Positions 35,275 through 44,135 of a stretch of DNA of 64,000 bases are shown piece after piece (position 1 is the first letter of the stretch; every line of letters starts with the position of its first letter). Position numbers and translations under genes: made by a program. The DNA is from Anabaena sp. WA102. Lineage in GTDB: Bacteria; Cyanobacteriota; Cyanobacteriia; Cyanobacteriales; Nostocaceae. The stretch covers positions 1,364,001-1,428,000 of the forward strand of contig NZ_CP011456.1 of assembly GCF_001277295.1 (NCBI RefSeq), in the 5' to 3' direction. The notes under the pieces are model-generated. The model made no database searches, had not been told where the DNA came from, and was given only the letters and a program-made list of their open reading frames with translations.

Positions 35275-35444
35275 AGTATGACCAATGACCAATGACCTCA
35301 ATAAGAAATATACAAGTTTGTTCTACAGCTTAATAGCGCAATATGTTGTAAAATTGGGTTTGCCATTAAATCATGCTGGATTTTGCAGTCAAAATAGCTG
35401 TGGAGATGGTTTAGGAACAACAAAAGTTAGATACATAAGATATT

Positions 35445-35666
35445 ATGAAAATAGGCGATCGCGTGCGTGTTAAAGAATCAGTAGTAGTTTATCATCATCC
35501 CGAACATCGCGGTGATGCTTTTGACATCAAGGATGCAGAAGGGGAATTAGTGGCTATTGTCACCCAATGGCAGAATAGACCTGTAAGTGCCAACTTTCCT
35601 TTTTTAGTCCAGTTCAGCAAAAAGTTTAAAGCCCATTTACGCGATTTTGAAATAGAAAATATCTAG
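35445..35666 (+). CDS. ftrV: Ferredoxin-thioredoxin reductase variable subunit FtrV
   Basis: This 73-residue SH3-like barrel protein is the non-catalytic variable chain of ferredoxin-thioredoxin reductase, which passes light-driven electrons from ferredoxin to thioredoxin. The sequence reads KIGDRVRVKESVVVYHHPEH, then RPVSANFPFLVQFSKKFKAH, both nearly invariant in cyanobacterial FtrV. The length is normal. The catalytic FtrC gene is not in the window, as expected because it is usually unlinked. Confidence 0.95.
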   Translation: MKIGDRVRVKESVVVYHHPEHRGDAFDIKDAEGELVAIVTQWQNRPVSANFPFLVQFSKKFKAHLRDFEIENI

Positions 35667-35888
35667 TACCACAGGGCGGAATTAAAAATTAAAAAATACC
35701 GTCCGTACCGTGTCGCCAACCCAAAGTGCTACACGGATTAGTTTTATTATTGATGTGTGCGATGATGCTGACTTGGCAGTTCGCCTTTTCGTGAAATTTC
35801 TAATACACGCTTTCACGTGATTTAAGTCACTGGAAAGAAAGACATTAAGCTAAAAGATGAATTCAACAATGTCTCCGTTTAGTTAAGT

Positions 35889-36257
35889 ATGAGTCCTCTA
35901 ATTCTTATACTCACCCAGATCATTCTCTTCCTCCTGGGACTACGAGTAATATTTTTGATACTTGATCAGGTAATAAATGCTTATAGGCGAGTTAGATTTT
36001 CACCAAATAAAAACCCGATTTGGATCATTAAAAACATTTTTCAACGGAGACTAAGGATTAAAACCTATACCAAAAATACCCACAATACATACAAAAATTC
36101 GAGGTTGTGGAAGCAACTACTTCGCAAACTCAATAATGAGAATACAACCGCCGAAAGACTAATCAACCATCTCATGATAAAATACCCCGGACAGTCTGAC
36201 CGATGGTATCTTGAAAAGGCGATTTTCGATTTAGAACGGGATAAAGGAAGATATTAA
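35889..36257 (+). CDS. Small membrane-anchored hypothetical protein
   Basis: This 122-residue protein has one N-terminal membrane helix (LILILTQIILFLLGLRVIFLIL) followed by a basic cytoplasmic region and a C-terminal stretch ERLINHLMIKYPGQSDRWYLEKAIFDLERDK that looks like a conserved helical domain. I know no function. It converges on the Sfp-type transferase gene with a 1-base gap between the two stop codons. Confidence 0.7.
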   Translation: MSPLILILTQIILFLLGLRVIFLILDQVINAYRRVRFSPNKNPIWIIKNIFQRRLRIKTYTKNTHNTYKNSRLWKQLLRKLNNENTTAERLINHLMIKYPGQSDRWYLEKAIFDLERDKGRY

Positions 36258-36258
36258 C

Positions 36259-36981
36259 TTAATCAAGAAAATATTCCCAACAATGCAAATTAATATTACT
36301 ACCTGCAACCACAACCGCAGCCGCAAAATTATCTGCCGGTGTTAATTCCCTTAAACTCCAATCTCCTGAGACAAGTAATTTACTAGGTTGATTTGGTGTT
36401 AAATCTATTTCAATTTCTTCTAACTGTACTAAACCATCTCCTGTAGCTTTTAAATAAGCTTCTTTACAAGTCCAATAACGAAAAAATATTTGTTGTTGTT
36501 GGGCGAGAGAAAGTAGTCGCAGGTATTCATATTCTCTAGCAGAAAAGAATCTTTTCGCCAGACCTTCCAAATCGGACATAGTGCGAATATATTCTAAATC
36601 CACACCAATTTGATGTTGATAACTTATCCCCAATAAAGCCAAATCTTGGGAATGAGATAAATTAAATAACAATCCTTTATCAGCAAATTTAGCCGCCAAT
36701 AAAGGCTTACCACGCGGCTGATATTCAAATTCTACTTGTTTAGGGGCAATATCTAAATATTGCCCTAAAATGGCGCGGAGAGTGCCACGTCCAGCCATAA
36801 ATCTTTGCCGATGTTCAGGAAAATAAAACCTTTCGGCGCGAGCAATTTCATCACTAGATAAAGTTTCCCGAAAAAATTGTAATTGTAATTCATCAGAATT
36901 TAAATTAATGCGCCAAATATGCACATCATTTAATAACAAATCTAATTTTTTAGGTGCGGGTAGCCAATTCAAATTACACAC
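36259..36981 (-). CDS. 4'-phosphopantetheinyl transferase, Sfp/HetI type
   Basis: This 240-residue Sfp-type transferase moves the phosphopantetheine arm of CoA onto carrier proteins of fatty-acid, polyketide or nonribosomal peptide synthases. Conserved pieces are GRGTLRAILG, the FNLSHSQDLALLGI motif, IGVDLEYIR with the Mg-binding Asp, and FRYWTCKEAYLKATGDGL with the W-x-x-K-E-A-x-x-K core. The start appears to be GTG 36981. In heterocystous cyanobacteria a homologue (HetI) serves heterocyst glycolipid synthesis; no hgl genes are adjacent here, so I leave the symbol empty. Confidence 0.92.
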   Translation of the reverse strand: MCNLNWLPAPKKLDLLLNDVHIWRINLNSDELQLQFFRETLSSDEIARAERFYFPEHRQRFMAGRGTLRAILGQYLDIAPKQVEFEYQPRGKPLLAAKFADKGLLFNLSHSQDLALLGISYQHQIGVDLEYIRTMSDLEGLAKRFFSAREYEYLRLLSLAQQQQIFFRYWTCKEAYLKATGDGLVQLEEIEIDLTPNQPSKLLVSGDWSLRELTPADNFAAAVVVAGSNINLHCWEYFLD

Positions 36982-37059
36982 AATATCTAATAATTAAACT
37001 GTAAAAATTCGGGAGACAAAACGTTTGATATAGTCGGAAAGGTTAGGGATATTCTTTCT

Positions 37060-37112
37060 TCCTCCTAACTCCTAACTCCTAACTCCTAACTCCTAACTCC
37101 TAACTCCTAACT
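37060..37112. repeat. STRR heptamer array (cctaact unit)
   Basis: About seven tcctaac units run into the 3' end of the YheT-like gene; on the minus strand the first unit codes its last residues VRS and stop. Confidence 0.9.
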
Positions 37113-38134
37113 CCTTCTATCCACTCTAAAACACGATTCCACGCCCACCATTGATCAGGATCTTGGTATTGATTTTGACATTTTTTGCTACTCACATAAC
37201 CAACATGACCACCGTAGCGAGTCAGTAATAAATCTATATCAGGATTTTTTCTAGCAGCAACTTCTAAATCAGGAATGATAGCCGGATCAAATAAAGGGTC
37301 ATCAGCAGCATATAAAATGAAAGTTGGTTGAGATAATTTTGGTAATAATTCTAAACCACTGCTGGCTTGATAATAATCAGCAACCGTCGCAAAACCCAAA
37401 CGGGCAATCACCAATTCTTCATCAAATCCCCAAATACTATTAGCCCTGGCAATAGCTTCTGGTTGAATAGACTCAGGATAAGCAGCATGAATTTTCCAGG
37501 CTAGTTTTTTCAATTCCTGAGCAATGCGAGACTCGACATATTTACCAAAAGGGTGTTTAACTAAATAGGTGAGCGATCGCAACGAATCCAAACTTGGACA
37601 AATCACCGCCCCACCGGCAATGTCAATGTCTTTAGGTGCTAAATCCGCAGCAGCTTTCACTCCCCACAAAGCCAACTGTCCCCCCAAAGAATAGCCCGTA
37701 AACCAAAATGGTGAAGGACAACCCATTTTTGCCGCAGTTTCGGCTATTTTAACAAAATCTTCCCCCTCATACAAACCATCCGAAGTCAATGTTGGCGATA
37801 ATTCTGCGGTTTTACCATGCGCCCGCCAATCAAATAACACCACAGCATAGCCTTGGGCGTAAGCCTTGCGTCCCAAAATTCGTAAAAACCATTGCTGGTC
37901 TAGCTCTCCAGTAATACCATAGGTGCCAACAATTGTACTATGGGCATTTGGGGGAATAGCAACTTGACCAAAAATTGGCACACCTTGACCCCCAGAGAAG
38001 ATAACCTCGTGATATTTTGGTTCTGGATGAGTAATTTTACTCTCCCAATCCCGATTAGCCCATAAAGCCGTATAAGCCGTCATGGTCACGCCATTTTGCA
38101 AAAAATAGGGCGGTAAATATTCGTATTTATACAT
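37100..38134 (-). CDS. YheT family alpha/beta hydrolase
   Basis: This 344-residue serine hydrolase of the YheT/EMB8 group has an N-terminal strand region, VLFDWRAHGKT, the nucleophile elbow GYSLGGQLALWG (Ser near residue 149), catalytic Asp in LYAADDPLFDP and His in YGGHVGY. Such enzymes are predicted lipid esterases; the substrate is not known. The start may be M1 or the later MTAYTALW at residue 18. The C-terminal GVRS and stop are encoded by the first unit of a cctaact heptamer repeat, so the end of the protein has been reshaped by the repeat. Confidence 0.88.
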   Translation of the reverse strand: MYKYEYLPPYFLQNGVTMTAYTALWANRDWESKITHPEPKYHEVIFSGGQGVPIFGQVAIPPNAHSTIVGTYGITGELDQQWFLRILGRKAYAQGYAVVLFDWRAHGKTAELSPTLTSDGLYEGEDFVKIAETAAKMGCPSPFWFTGYSLGGQLALWGVKAAADLAPKDIDIAGGAVICPSLDSLRSLTYLVKHPFGKYVESRIAQELKKLAWKIHAAYPESIQPEAIARANSIWGFDEELVIARLGFATVADYYQASSGLELLPKLSQPTFILYAADDPLFDPAIIPDLEVAARKNPDIDLLLTRYGGHVGYVSSKKCQNQYQDPDQWWAWNRVLEWIEGVRS

Positions 38135-38366
38135 AAAAGAAGAGCATTGTATCTTACAATAGTTTGAGTTTAATATTTATATTAGATTTAACATATTTTT
38201 CATAATTAAGATGGTAATCTTTTTATATATCAAGGAAAACAAAGCCTTATGGTTTGCTTGATCATCTAATCATCCCTCAACTTTTTCCCAGAATCAGCGT
38301 AGCGAAATTTTGGTAGTTGGGAGAGCGTCAATTATCGTTAAATAAAGTAGTTATAATTTTTTAAGA

Positions 38367-39110
38367 ATGCCGAGGATTCTTGTCATAGACGATGACCCAG
38401 CGATTTCAGAACTTGTTGCCGTCAACTTGGAAATGGCGGGCTACGATGTTAGTCAAGCTGAAGATGGCATTAAAGGTCAGGCTCTGGCTCTCCAGCTACA
38501 ACCTGACTTAATTATGCTTGATCTGATGTTACCTAGAGTAGATGGATTTACAGTTTGTCAACGCTTACGTCGGGATGAACGGACTGCCGAAATTCCTGTC
38601 TTGATGTTAACTGCTTTAAGCCAAACCCATGACAAAGTGGAAGGGTTTAATGCTGGTGCAGACGACTATCTGACCAAACCCTTTGAGCTAGAAGAATTGT
38701 TAGCGCGAGTACGGGCTTTATTACGACGCACTGACCGGATTCCCCAAGCAGCAAAACATAGCGAAATTCTCAACTATGGACCGATTACCCTCGTTCCCGA
38801 AAGATTTGAGGCTATCTGGTTCAAAGCAACGGTGAAACTGACTCATTTAGAGTTTGAGTTACTCCATTGTTTGCTGCAACGTCATGGACAAACTGTTTCC
38901 CCTAGCGAAATCCTCAGAGAAGTCTGGGGTTATGATCCTGATGATGATATTGAAACTATTCGGGTGCATATTCGCCACTTGAGAACTAAACTCGAACCTG
39001 ATCCTCGTCATCCGCGCTACATTAAAACCGTTTACGGTGCAGGATATTGTCTGGAATTACCTAGTGTACCTCCGGGAATGGAGGAAACTATGGCTACAGT
39101 AGTTGAGTAA
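38367..39110 (+). CDS. rpaA: OmpR-type response regulator RpaA
   Basis: This 247-residue regulator has a receiver domain (residues 1-120) with DDD at the acidic pocket, the phospho-acceptor Asp in LIMLDLMLP (about residue 52) and the conserved Lys in LTKPFE (about 107). A winged-helix domain ends in HPRYIKTVYGAGYCLEL. The N-terminus PRILVIDDDPAISELVAVNLEM is that of RpaA, the output regulator that links the Kai clock and SasA/CikA to genome-wide transcription and to phycobilisome-photosystem coupling. The first Met at 38367 fits. The gene is monocistronic. Confidence 0.94.
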   Translation: MPRILVIDDDPAISELVAVNLEMAGYDVSQAEDGIKGQALALQLQPDLIMLDLMLPRVDGFTVCQRLRRDERTAEIPVLMLTALSQTHDKVEGFNAGADDYLTKPFELEELLARVRALLRRTDRIPQAAKHSEILNYGPITLVPERFEAIWFKATVKLTHLEFELLHCLLQRHGQTVSPSEILREVWGYDPDDDIETIRVHIRHLRTKLEPDPRHPRYIKTVYGAGYCLELPSVPPGMEETMATVVE

Positions 39111-39111
39111 A

Positions 39112-39383
39112 AGGGAACTGGGGACTGGGAACAGGGGGGCAGGGAACAGGGAACAGGGAACAGGGAACAGGGGAGCAGGGAGCAGGGGAGCAGGGAGCAG
39201 GGGAGCAGGGGAGCAGGGGAGCAGGGGAAAATAATTATACTCAAAACGGCTTGATTGTTTGGTGCTAAACCCCTACACATCTGGGTTCTTTGTCATTTGG
39301 CAAAAGTTTAAATCTCACCCGTGTTTAGTATAATTACCAACTGACCAATGACCAATGACCAATGACCAATGACCAATGACCAA
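39112..39383. repeat. STRR arrays (gggaaca, ggagcag and tgaccaa units)
   Basis: The gap between rpaA and der is almost entirely repeats: gggaaca then ggggagcag units (39112-39229), a non-repetitive spacer containing aaaagtttaaatctcacccg (also found in inverse at 47535-47560), then tgaccaa units (39343-39383). No gene is present. Confidence 0.9.
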
Positions 39384-39485
39384 AAACTATGATATAATTA
39401 GTAGTTCTCTAAAATGGTGCTGGGTGAAGAACGTAGAGACAAAACTCAGCACACCTACACACTCAGCACTAAAGAACTCTAGTTT

Positions 39486-40850
39486 ATGGCATTGCCAATT
39501 GTTGCAATTATCGGTCGCCCCAATGTGGGCAAATCTACCTTTGTAAATCGTCTTGCCGGAGATCAAACGGCGATAGTCCACGATGAACCAGGGGTAACAC
39601 GCGATCGCACTTACCGTCCAGCTTTTTGGAATGATCGGGAATTTGTCGTAGTAGACACAGGTGGCTTGGTTTTTAACGATGATACCGAATTTCTCCCCAT
39701 GATTCGCCAACAGGCTTTAACGGCGCTTGCAGAAGCCTGTGCTGCTATTTTCGTAGTGGATGGGCAAGCTGGTTTGATGCCCGCAGATGAAGAAATTTCC
39801 GAATGGTTACGTCAACAACCAGTTCCCGTATTACTGGCTGTGAATAAATGTGAATCTCCAGACCAAGGGGTGATTCAAGCCGCTGAATTTTGGGAATTAG
39901 GACTAGGTGAACCTTTCCCCATTTCCGCTATTCATGGTAGTGGGACAGGGGAAATCCTAGATGAGTTAATGAATCACATTCCTCATACAGTAGAAGTAGA
40001 GGAAAATACAGAAATTAAAGTTGCCATTATTGGTAGACCAAATGTAGGCAAATCGAGCTTACTCAATGCTTTTGTCGGTGAAAATAGAGCTATTGTCAGT
40101 CCTATTTCTGGAACAACTAGAGATACAATTGATACAATAGTTGAACGAGGTGGGCAAACTTACAGGTTAATTGATACTGCTGGTATTCGCAAAAAGAAAC
40201 ATATAGAATACGGGACGGAATTTTTCAGTATTAACCGTGCGTTTAAAGCTATTCGTCGTTCCGATGTGGTTTTATTAGTGATTGATGCTTTAGATGGTGT
40301 CACTGAACAAGATCAAAAATTAGCAGGGCGCGTCTTAGAAGAAGGTCGCGCTTGTGTTGTGGTTGTAAATAAGTGGGATGCTGTTGAGAAAGATTCTTAC
40401 ACCATCTATGACCATGAAAAAGAACTAGAATCACGCTTACATTTTACGGAATGGGCAGATACTATTTTTGTGAGCGCAAATACGGGACTACGGGTAGAAA
40501 AGATTTTAGAATTGGTCAATCAAGCGGCTGAGGCACACAAACGCCGTGTGAGTACATCAGTCATTAATGAAGTTCTGGAAGATGCTATCAGTTGGCATTC
40601 ACCACCGACTTCACGGGGCGGTCGTCAGGGTAAGATATACTACGGTACTCAAGTTAGCAGTCAGCCTCCTTCTATCGCGCTGTTTGTTAATGATAATACC
40701 CGCTTTAATGACAATTATCGCCGTTACATTGAACGCCAATTCCGTAAACAGCTTGGCTTTCAAGGTACACCGATTCGGTTATTTTGGCGCAGTAAGAAAG
40801 TTCGAGAAATGGAAATTGGCGGACCAAATCGTGCTACTCGTGTAAAATAG
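39486..40850 (+). CDS. der: Ribosome biogenesis GTPase Der (EngA)
   Basis: Der has two consecutive G domains and a KH-like C-terminal domain and is needed for maturation of the 50S subunit. Both P loops (GRPNVGKSTF at residue 10, GRPNVGKSSL at about 182), both switch motifs (DTGG, DTAG) and both NKxD-type motifs (NKCE, NKWD) are present. The KH-like end contains VSSQPPSIALFVND. At 454 residues it is the family length. A terminator hairpin follows at 40924. Confidence 0.97.
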   Translation: MALPIVAIIGRPNVGKSTFVNRLAGDQTAIVHDEPGVTRDRTYRPAFWNDREFVVVDTGGLVFNDDTEFLPMIRQQALTALAEACAAIFVVDGQAGLMPADEEISEWLRQQPVPVLLAVNKCESPDQGVIQAAEFWELGLGEPFPISAIHGSGTGEILDELMNHIPHTVEVEENTEIKVAIIGRPNVGKSSLLNAFVGENRAIVSPISGTTRDTIDTIVERGGQTYRLIDTAGIRKKKHIEYGTEFFSINRAFKAIRRSDVVLLVIDALDGVTEQDQKLAGRVLEEGRACVVVVNKWDAVEKDSYTIYDHEKELESRLHFTEWADTIFVSANTGLRVEKILELVNQAAEAHKRRVSTSVINEVLEDAISWHSPPTSRGGRQGKIYYGTQVSSQPPSIALFVNDNTRFNDNYRRYIERQFRKQLGFQGTPIRLFWRSKKVREMEIGGPNRATRVK

Positions 40851-40923
40851 GAAACGTAAGGAGTCAGGAGTCAGGAGTCAGAAGCCAGGAAGCCAGGGAA
40901 TAAATTCCCTGTCTAAAAGCTAA

Positions 40924-40950
40924 AGTCGGTTAAAACCGACTGTTTTATTT
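40924..40950 (+). terminator. Rho-independent terminator after der
   Basis: The stem agtcggtt / aaccgact with a two-base loop is followed by gttttattttt. It lies about 75 bases after the der stop. Confidence 0.75.
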
Positions 40951-40997
40951 TTATTTATTCTGACAACTGACCAATGACCAATGACAACTGACAAAAT

Positions 40998-41930
40998 ATG
41001 GATTTATTGCGATCGCTCCCCCTCGGACTTTACTTAGAAGAACCGCAAACTTGGTTACATAAACTCGATCCGCGAGTGAAGTTAATTTGGTTATTGAGCT
41101 TTCTCAGTAGCTATATTATCGCTAACAACTATTGGCGGGTATTACTGGTATTACTGCTAATTACTTTTACTGTATTTGCCAAAATTCCTCTGCGAGTATG
41201 GCGACAACAAATGGGCTGGTTATTGGTACTATCATTTATGGTATTGGTTATTGGCGCGATTAGTCCTGATGGATTAGGTGTGAGTTATCAATCCCGTTTA
41301 CCCGCAAATGAACAAATTCTCACTCAACCAATAACTGATAAAAAGACCCAAGTTACCCCAATAATAGCAGATAGCAATAAAAAATATAGCTATGTGTTAT
41401 TTCAGAAAGGATTTGTGAAAATAAATCGCCGTTCTTTGGATTTAGCAATTAGCTTGAGTACAATAGTTTTTACATTAATCTACAGCACTAATTTATATTT
41501 ACTCACAACTGCACCAGAAGAAATTACTTCGGGAATGGAAAGTTTAATGCAGCCGTTGAGAAGGTTCAATATTCCCGTTACAGAAATTACCCTGACTCTA
41601 ACTTTATCCTTGCGATTTATTCCCCTGGTTTTAGAAGAAATTCAAAATCTAGTTCGTTCCGTGATGACTAGGGCAATTAATTGGAAAAAGCTAGGATTAA
41701 AAGGAGGAGCAAAAGTTTGGTTAATTGTGACGGAAAGATTATTAGAAAATCTGCTTTTGCGGGCAGAACAAATGGCAAATGCGATGATGGTAAGGGGTTT
41801 TACTAGTCCTAACGAACATCGAGTGAGATGGCAAGAGTTAAAATTAAAAATGGGTGATTGGTTAGCGATCGCCACTTTAATGGTATTTTGGGGGATCAGA
41901 ATAGCCTTTGGTGCTGATAACGCAGCGTGA
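40998..41930 (+). CDS. EcfT/CbiQ-like transporter transmembrane protein
   Basis: This 310-residue membrane protein has about five or six hydrophobic helices, the N-terminal LHKLDPRVKLIWLLSFL typical of EcfT/CbiQ, and the coupling-helix motifs RAEQMANAMMVRGF and ALTLSLRFIPLVLEE-like segments that contact the ATPases of energy-coupling-factor transporters. An unusual loop of about 55 residues (SRLPANEQILTQ... to FQKGFVKINRR) interrupts the membrane domain. No S component or ATPase gene is adjacent, so the transported substrate is unknown. A der-cbiQ-like order recurs in cyanobacteria as I recall. Confidence 0.85.
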   Translation: MDLLRSLPLGLYLEEPQTWLHKLDPRVKLIWLLSFLSSYIIANNYWRVLLVLLLITFTVFAKIPLRVWRQQMGWLLVLSFMVLVIGAISPDGLGVSYQSRLPANEQILTQPITDKKTQVTPIIADSNKKYSYVLFQKGFVKINRRSLDLAISLSTIVFTLIYSTNLYLLTTAPEEITSGMESLMQPLRRFNIPVTEITLTLTLSLRFIPLVLEEIQNLVRSVMTRAINWKKLGLKGGAKVWLIVTERLLENLLLRAEQMANAMMVRGFTSPNEHRVRWQELKLKMGDWLAIATLMVFWGIRIAFGADNAA

Positions 41931-41942
41931 CTTAAAATTACC

Positions 41943-42053
41943 GGCGTTGCTGATTCAGAATATGATTTTACCTCACGCAGAGGCGCAGAGTCGCAGAGAG
42001 TAAGAGTTTGAAGTCATTGATTTTTCAATTTCATACTTGAGTTCAGCAACGCC
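41943..42053. mobile_element. MITE family G (ggcgttgctga ends), copy 1
   Basis: ggcgttgctgattca at the left and ttcagcaacgcc at the right are inverted; the core contains ctcacgcagaggcgcagag. A second copy lies at 48038-48152. Confidence 0.8.
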
Positions 42054-42120
42054 AAATTACCTTATTTTTAGTTGGTAGGTTAATATCGTAATTTTCTCTT
42101 TTTTTACACTGGTAAGTTCT

Positions 42121-42645
42121 TTACTTGTCTATTTTTTTTGACAGGTTACAAGAATATAGCTGAGTTTTCGTTTCAGTTACACTTTGACAAGCCTTAAACA
42201 ACCAGGACTGACCTACTGGCAACATCGCCATAAAGATAGGTAGGGAAAAAGCATAGGATTCACCTGCTAAATAAGAATCCCAAATACGAGTTCCTGACAA
42301 CCACAAAGCTAAAAAAGTAAACCCACAAGCTACCAATGTTGAGACTTGAGTAGATACTAAGCAACTGAGGACTAATACTGCGGTAAAAAATAATACAGGC
42401 AAAAAAGCAATTTGCTGACAAATAGCTAATAATAGAGGTGCTTGACCACCCAAAATATTGAGATTTGCTGCTACCCAAGGATGTACCCCAACATGATATT
42501 CTAATGGCTTTACTCCGTCCAAACCTGTTGAAGGTGTATTGAATTTAGCCAGCATTTCCACAATAGCAGAGTGGAATAGTGTATCCCTATGAATAGTATT
42601 AGTATAAGCAGCAACATTAGAAAAGAGATGAGCATAGTTATAACC
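42121..42645 (-). pseudogene. C-terminal fragment of an integral membrane protein
   Basis: An ATG at 42561 would give 146 residues with about four hydrophobic helices, but the same frame stays open and protein-like upstream (YNYAHLFSNVAAYTNTIH) to about 42645 with no start codon. There it meets the decayed aminotransferase. The fragment is therefore the tail of a larger membrane protein whose front has been lost. I do not recognise the family; a polysaccharide-related membrane protein or glycosyltransferase is possible from the context. Confidence 0.65.
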
Positions 42646-43045
42646 CTACTCCGGCATAATGAACGGGGACAATGGCACGAGTACAGTCCGTAATTGCCGC
42701 TTATACGAGGGTTTCGTCTAAGTTTAGGGTATCGGGTCGGATATCAACAAATACGGGAACTGCTCCCCTGAGAACAAAAGCGTTAGCTGTGGAAACGAAA
42801 GTATAACTGGGCATAATCACTTCGTCTCCCGGTTCTAAATCGGCTAAAATAGCCGACATTTCCAGGGCTGCTGTACAAGAGTGGGTGAGTAAGGCTTTGT
42901 GGCAATTCGTTTGCGCTTCTAGCCATTGATGGCATTTTTTGGTATAGTTCCCGTCCCCAGCCAATTGTCCAGCGTGGTGAGCTTGGCTAATATACCAAAG
43001 CTCTTTACCTGTCATATAGGGTTTATTGAAAGGGATTTTATTCAT
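42643..43045 (-). pseudogene. Truncated WecE/RffA-like sugar aminotransferase
   Basis: The first 114 codons match dTDP-4-amino-4,6-dideoxygalactose transaminase closely (IPFNKPYMTGKELWYI, LLTHSCTAALEMSA, DEVIMPSYTFVSTANAFVLRGA). Codon 115 is TAA at the position where the family has Glu (LDETL-I-E-AAIT), i.e. GAA to TAA. The frame then continues AAITDCTRAIVPVHYAGVG for about 20 codons and ends abruptly at about 42645. Roughly two thirds of the enzyme, including the PLP Lys, is missing. The active enzyme makes 4-amino-4,6-dideoxy sugars for surface polysaccharide. Confidence 0.88.
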
Positions 43046-43124
43046 GGGTTTTAATTTTTGGCAGGTTATTTTAAATTGCGAAGTTAAAACTTAATAAGTT
43101 AGGTGGAGTTTTATATAGTTTAAC

Positions 43125-44093
43125 TTAATCATGTAAATTGTCTAACCAATTTCGTAGATCTTCCACAGTAGCGAAATCAAATATTGCTTCTGCTAATACT
43201 TCAATTACCTCTAGATTTAAACTTTTAACCCGGGTTTCTAATTCCATATCAATATTTCCTACTTTCCTCTTGATTTGACGGACAATTAAATCTTTTTCCT
43301 TGGTAATTGCTTCTTGACGACCTTGCTGAATACCTTGTTCAATCCCTTGCTGAATACCTTGTTCAATCCCTTGTTCCATCCAACTAGTAACTATCTGCAT
43401 AACTTCCTCCTTTTCCGCTGCTATTAATGAACCTATTTCTGCTGCAAATTTCTCTTCTTCTATTTTATTCAGTCGCAAATATGTATCAATAAATCCTGAT
43501 ATCAATTGCATTTTTGCCGGATTTAATTTTAAAGTTACTAACAACCTTAAACACTCTGCTTTCACCTTTGGTCTATCCGCTGGTGCTATATTCATTTTCG
43601 ACATTAAAGCAGATGCAACTGGATTTTGACTATTTAAAAAGTCTCTCCAATTTAGCTGATTTAGTTGGATGACTTGATAATTAAATTTTAGCACTTCCAA
43701 ATCAGGAAAGTTGATTTGATAGTTATTTGTGGCTAAGGTTTTGGGAGAAGAATATGAAAAAATGACTATGGGATAAATTGGTAAGTCAAATTTTTCGTGT
43801 AATCTGGAAAAATAACGGAACATTCTTTGATTAAATTTCGATTTTGCTCCTGATTCGGCTTCAATGTGAACGAGAAAGTAAGAAGGTTCACCGAGAAATT
43901 TGACTTTGGCTATTAAGTCGGTTTCATATTTGTCTCCTGCGGTAACATCTGTAAATATTTCTTTGTCTAATAATGAGACTGAGTTGATATCTATGTATTT
44001 AAGAACTTCGGGAAAGAACAGTTCTATAAATTCTATGAAAAATGTGGATATCAATTCTTTAAATAAGCGGTCATGGTCTATTCTTTCACTCAT
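43125..44093 (-). CDS. Rpn-family PD-(D/E)XK nuclease, tandem copy 1
   Basis: This 322-residue protein of the Rpn/transposase_31-like nuclease family starts MSERIDHDRLFKELIS and carries the nuclease core YETDLIAKV (Asp) and FLVHIEAESG (Glu-x-Glu), then SKFNQRMFRYFSRLHEKF. Rpn proteins are nucleases that promote recA-independent recombination; many are toxic. It ends in a helical tail preceded by (G-I-E/Q-Q) repeats, four units in this copy. It is one of three near-identical tandem genes on this strand, the last in transcription order. Confidence 0.88.
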   Translation of the reverse strand: MSERIDHDRLFKELISTFFIEFIELFFPEVLKYIDINSVSLLDKEIFTDVTAGDKYETDLIAKVKFLGEPSYFLVHIEAESGAKSKFNQRMFRYFSRLHEKFDLPIYPIVIFSYSSPKTLATNNYQINFPDLEVLKFNYQVIQLNQLNWRDFLNSQNPVASALMSKMNIAPADRPKVKAECLRLLVTLKLNPAKMQLISGFIDTYLRLNKIEEEKFAAEIGSLIAAEKEEVMQIVTSWMEQGIEQGIQQGIEQGIQQGRQEAITKEKDLIVRQIKRKVGNIDMELETRVKSLNLEVIEVLAEAIFDFATVEDLRNWLDNLHD

Positions 44094-44135
44094 ATTTTTG
44101 TCACATAAATTCTTTAATTATTGGTATATTTTAAC

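Noticed and set aside
35091..35295. Poly-Pro and poly-Gly open frames over the G-rich array
   Set aside because: They are translations of the ggtggggga repeat with no ribosome binding site or conserved domain.
34726..35301. A 191-residue minus-strand frame with a Thr/Ser/Pro repeat start
   Set aside because: It is antisense to the end of the PP2C gene and starts inside the G-rich array.
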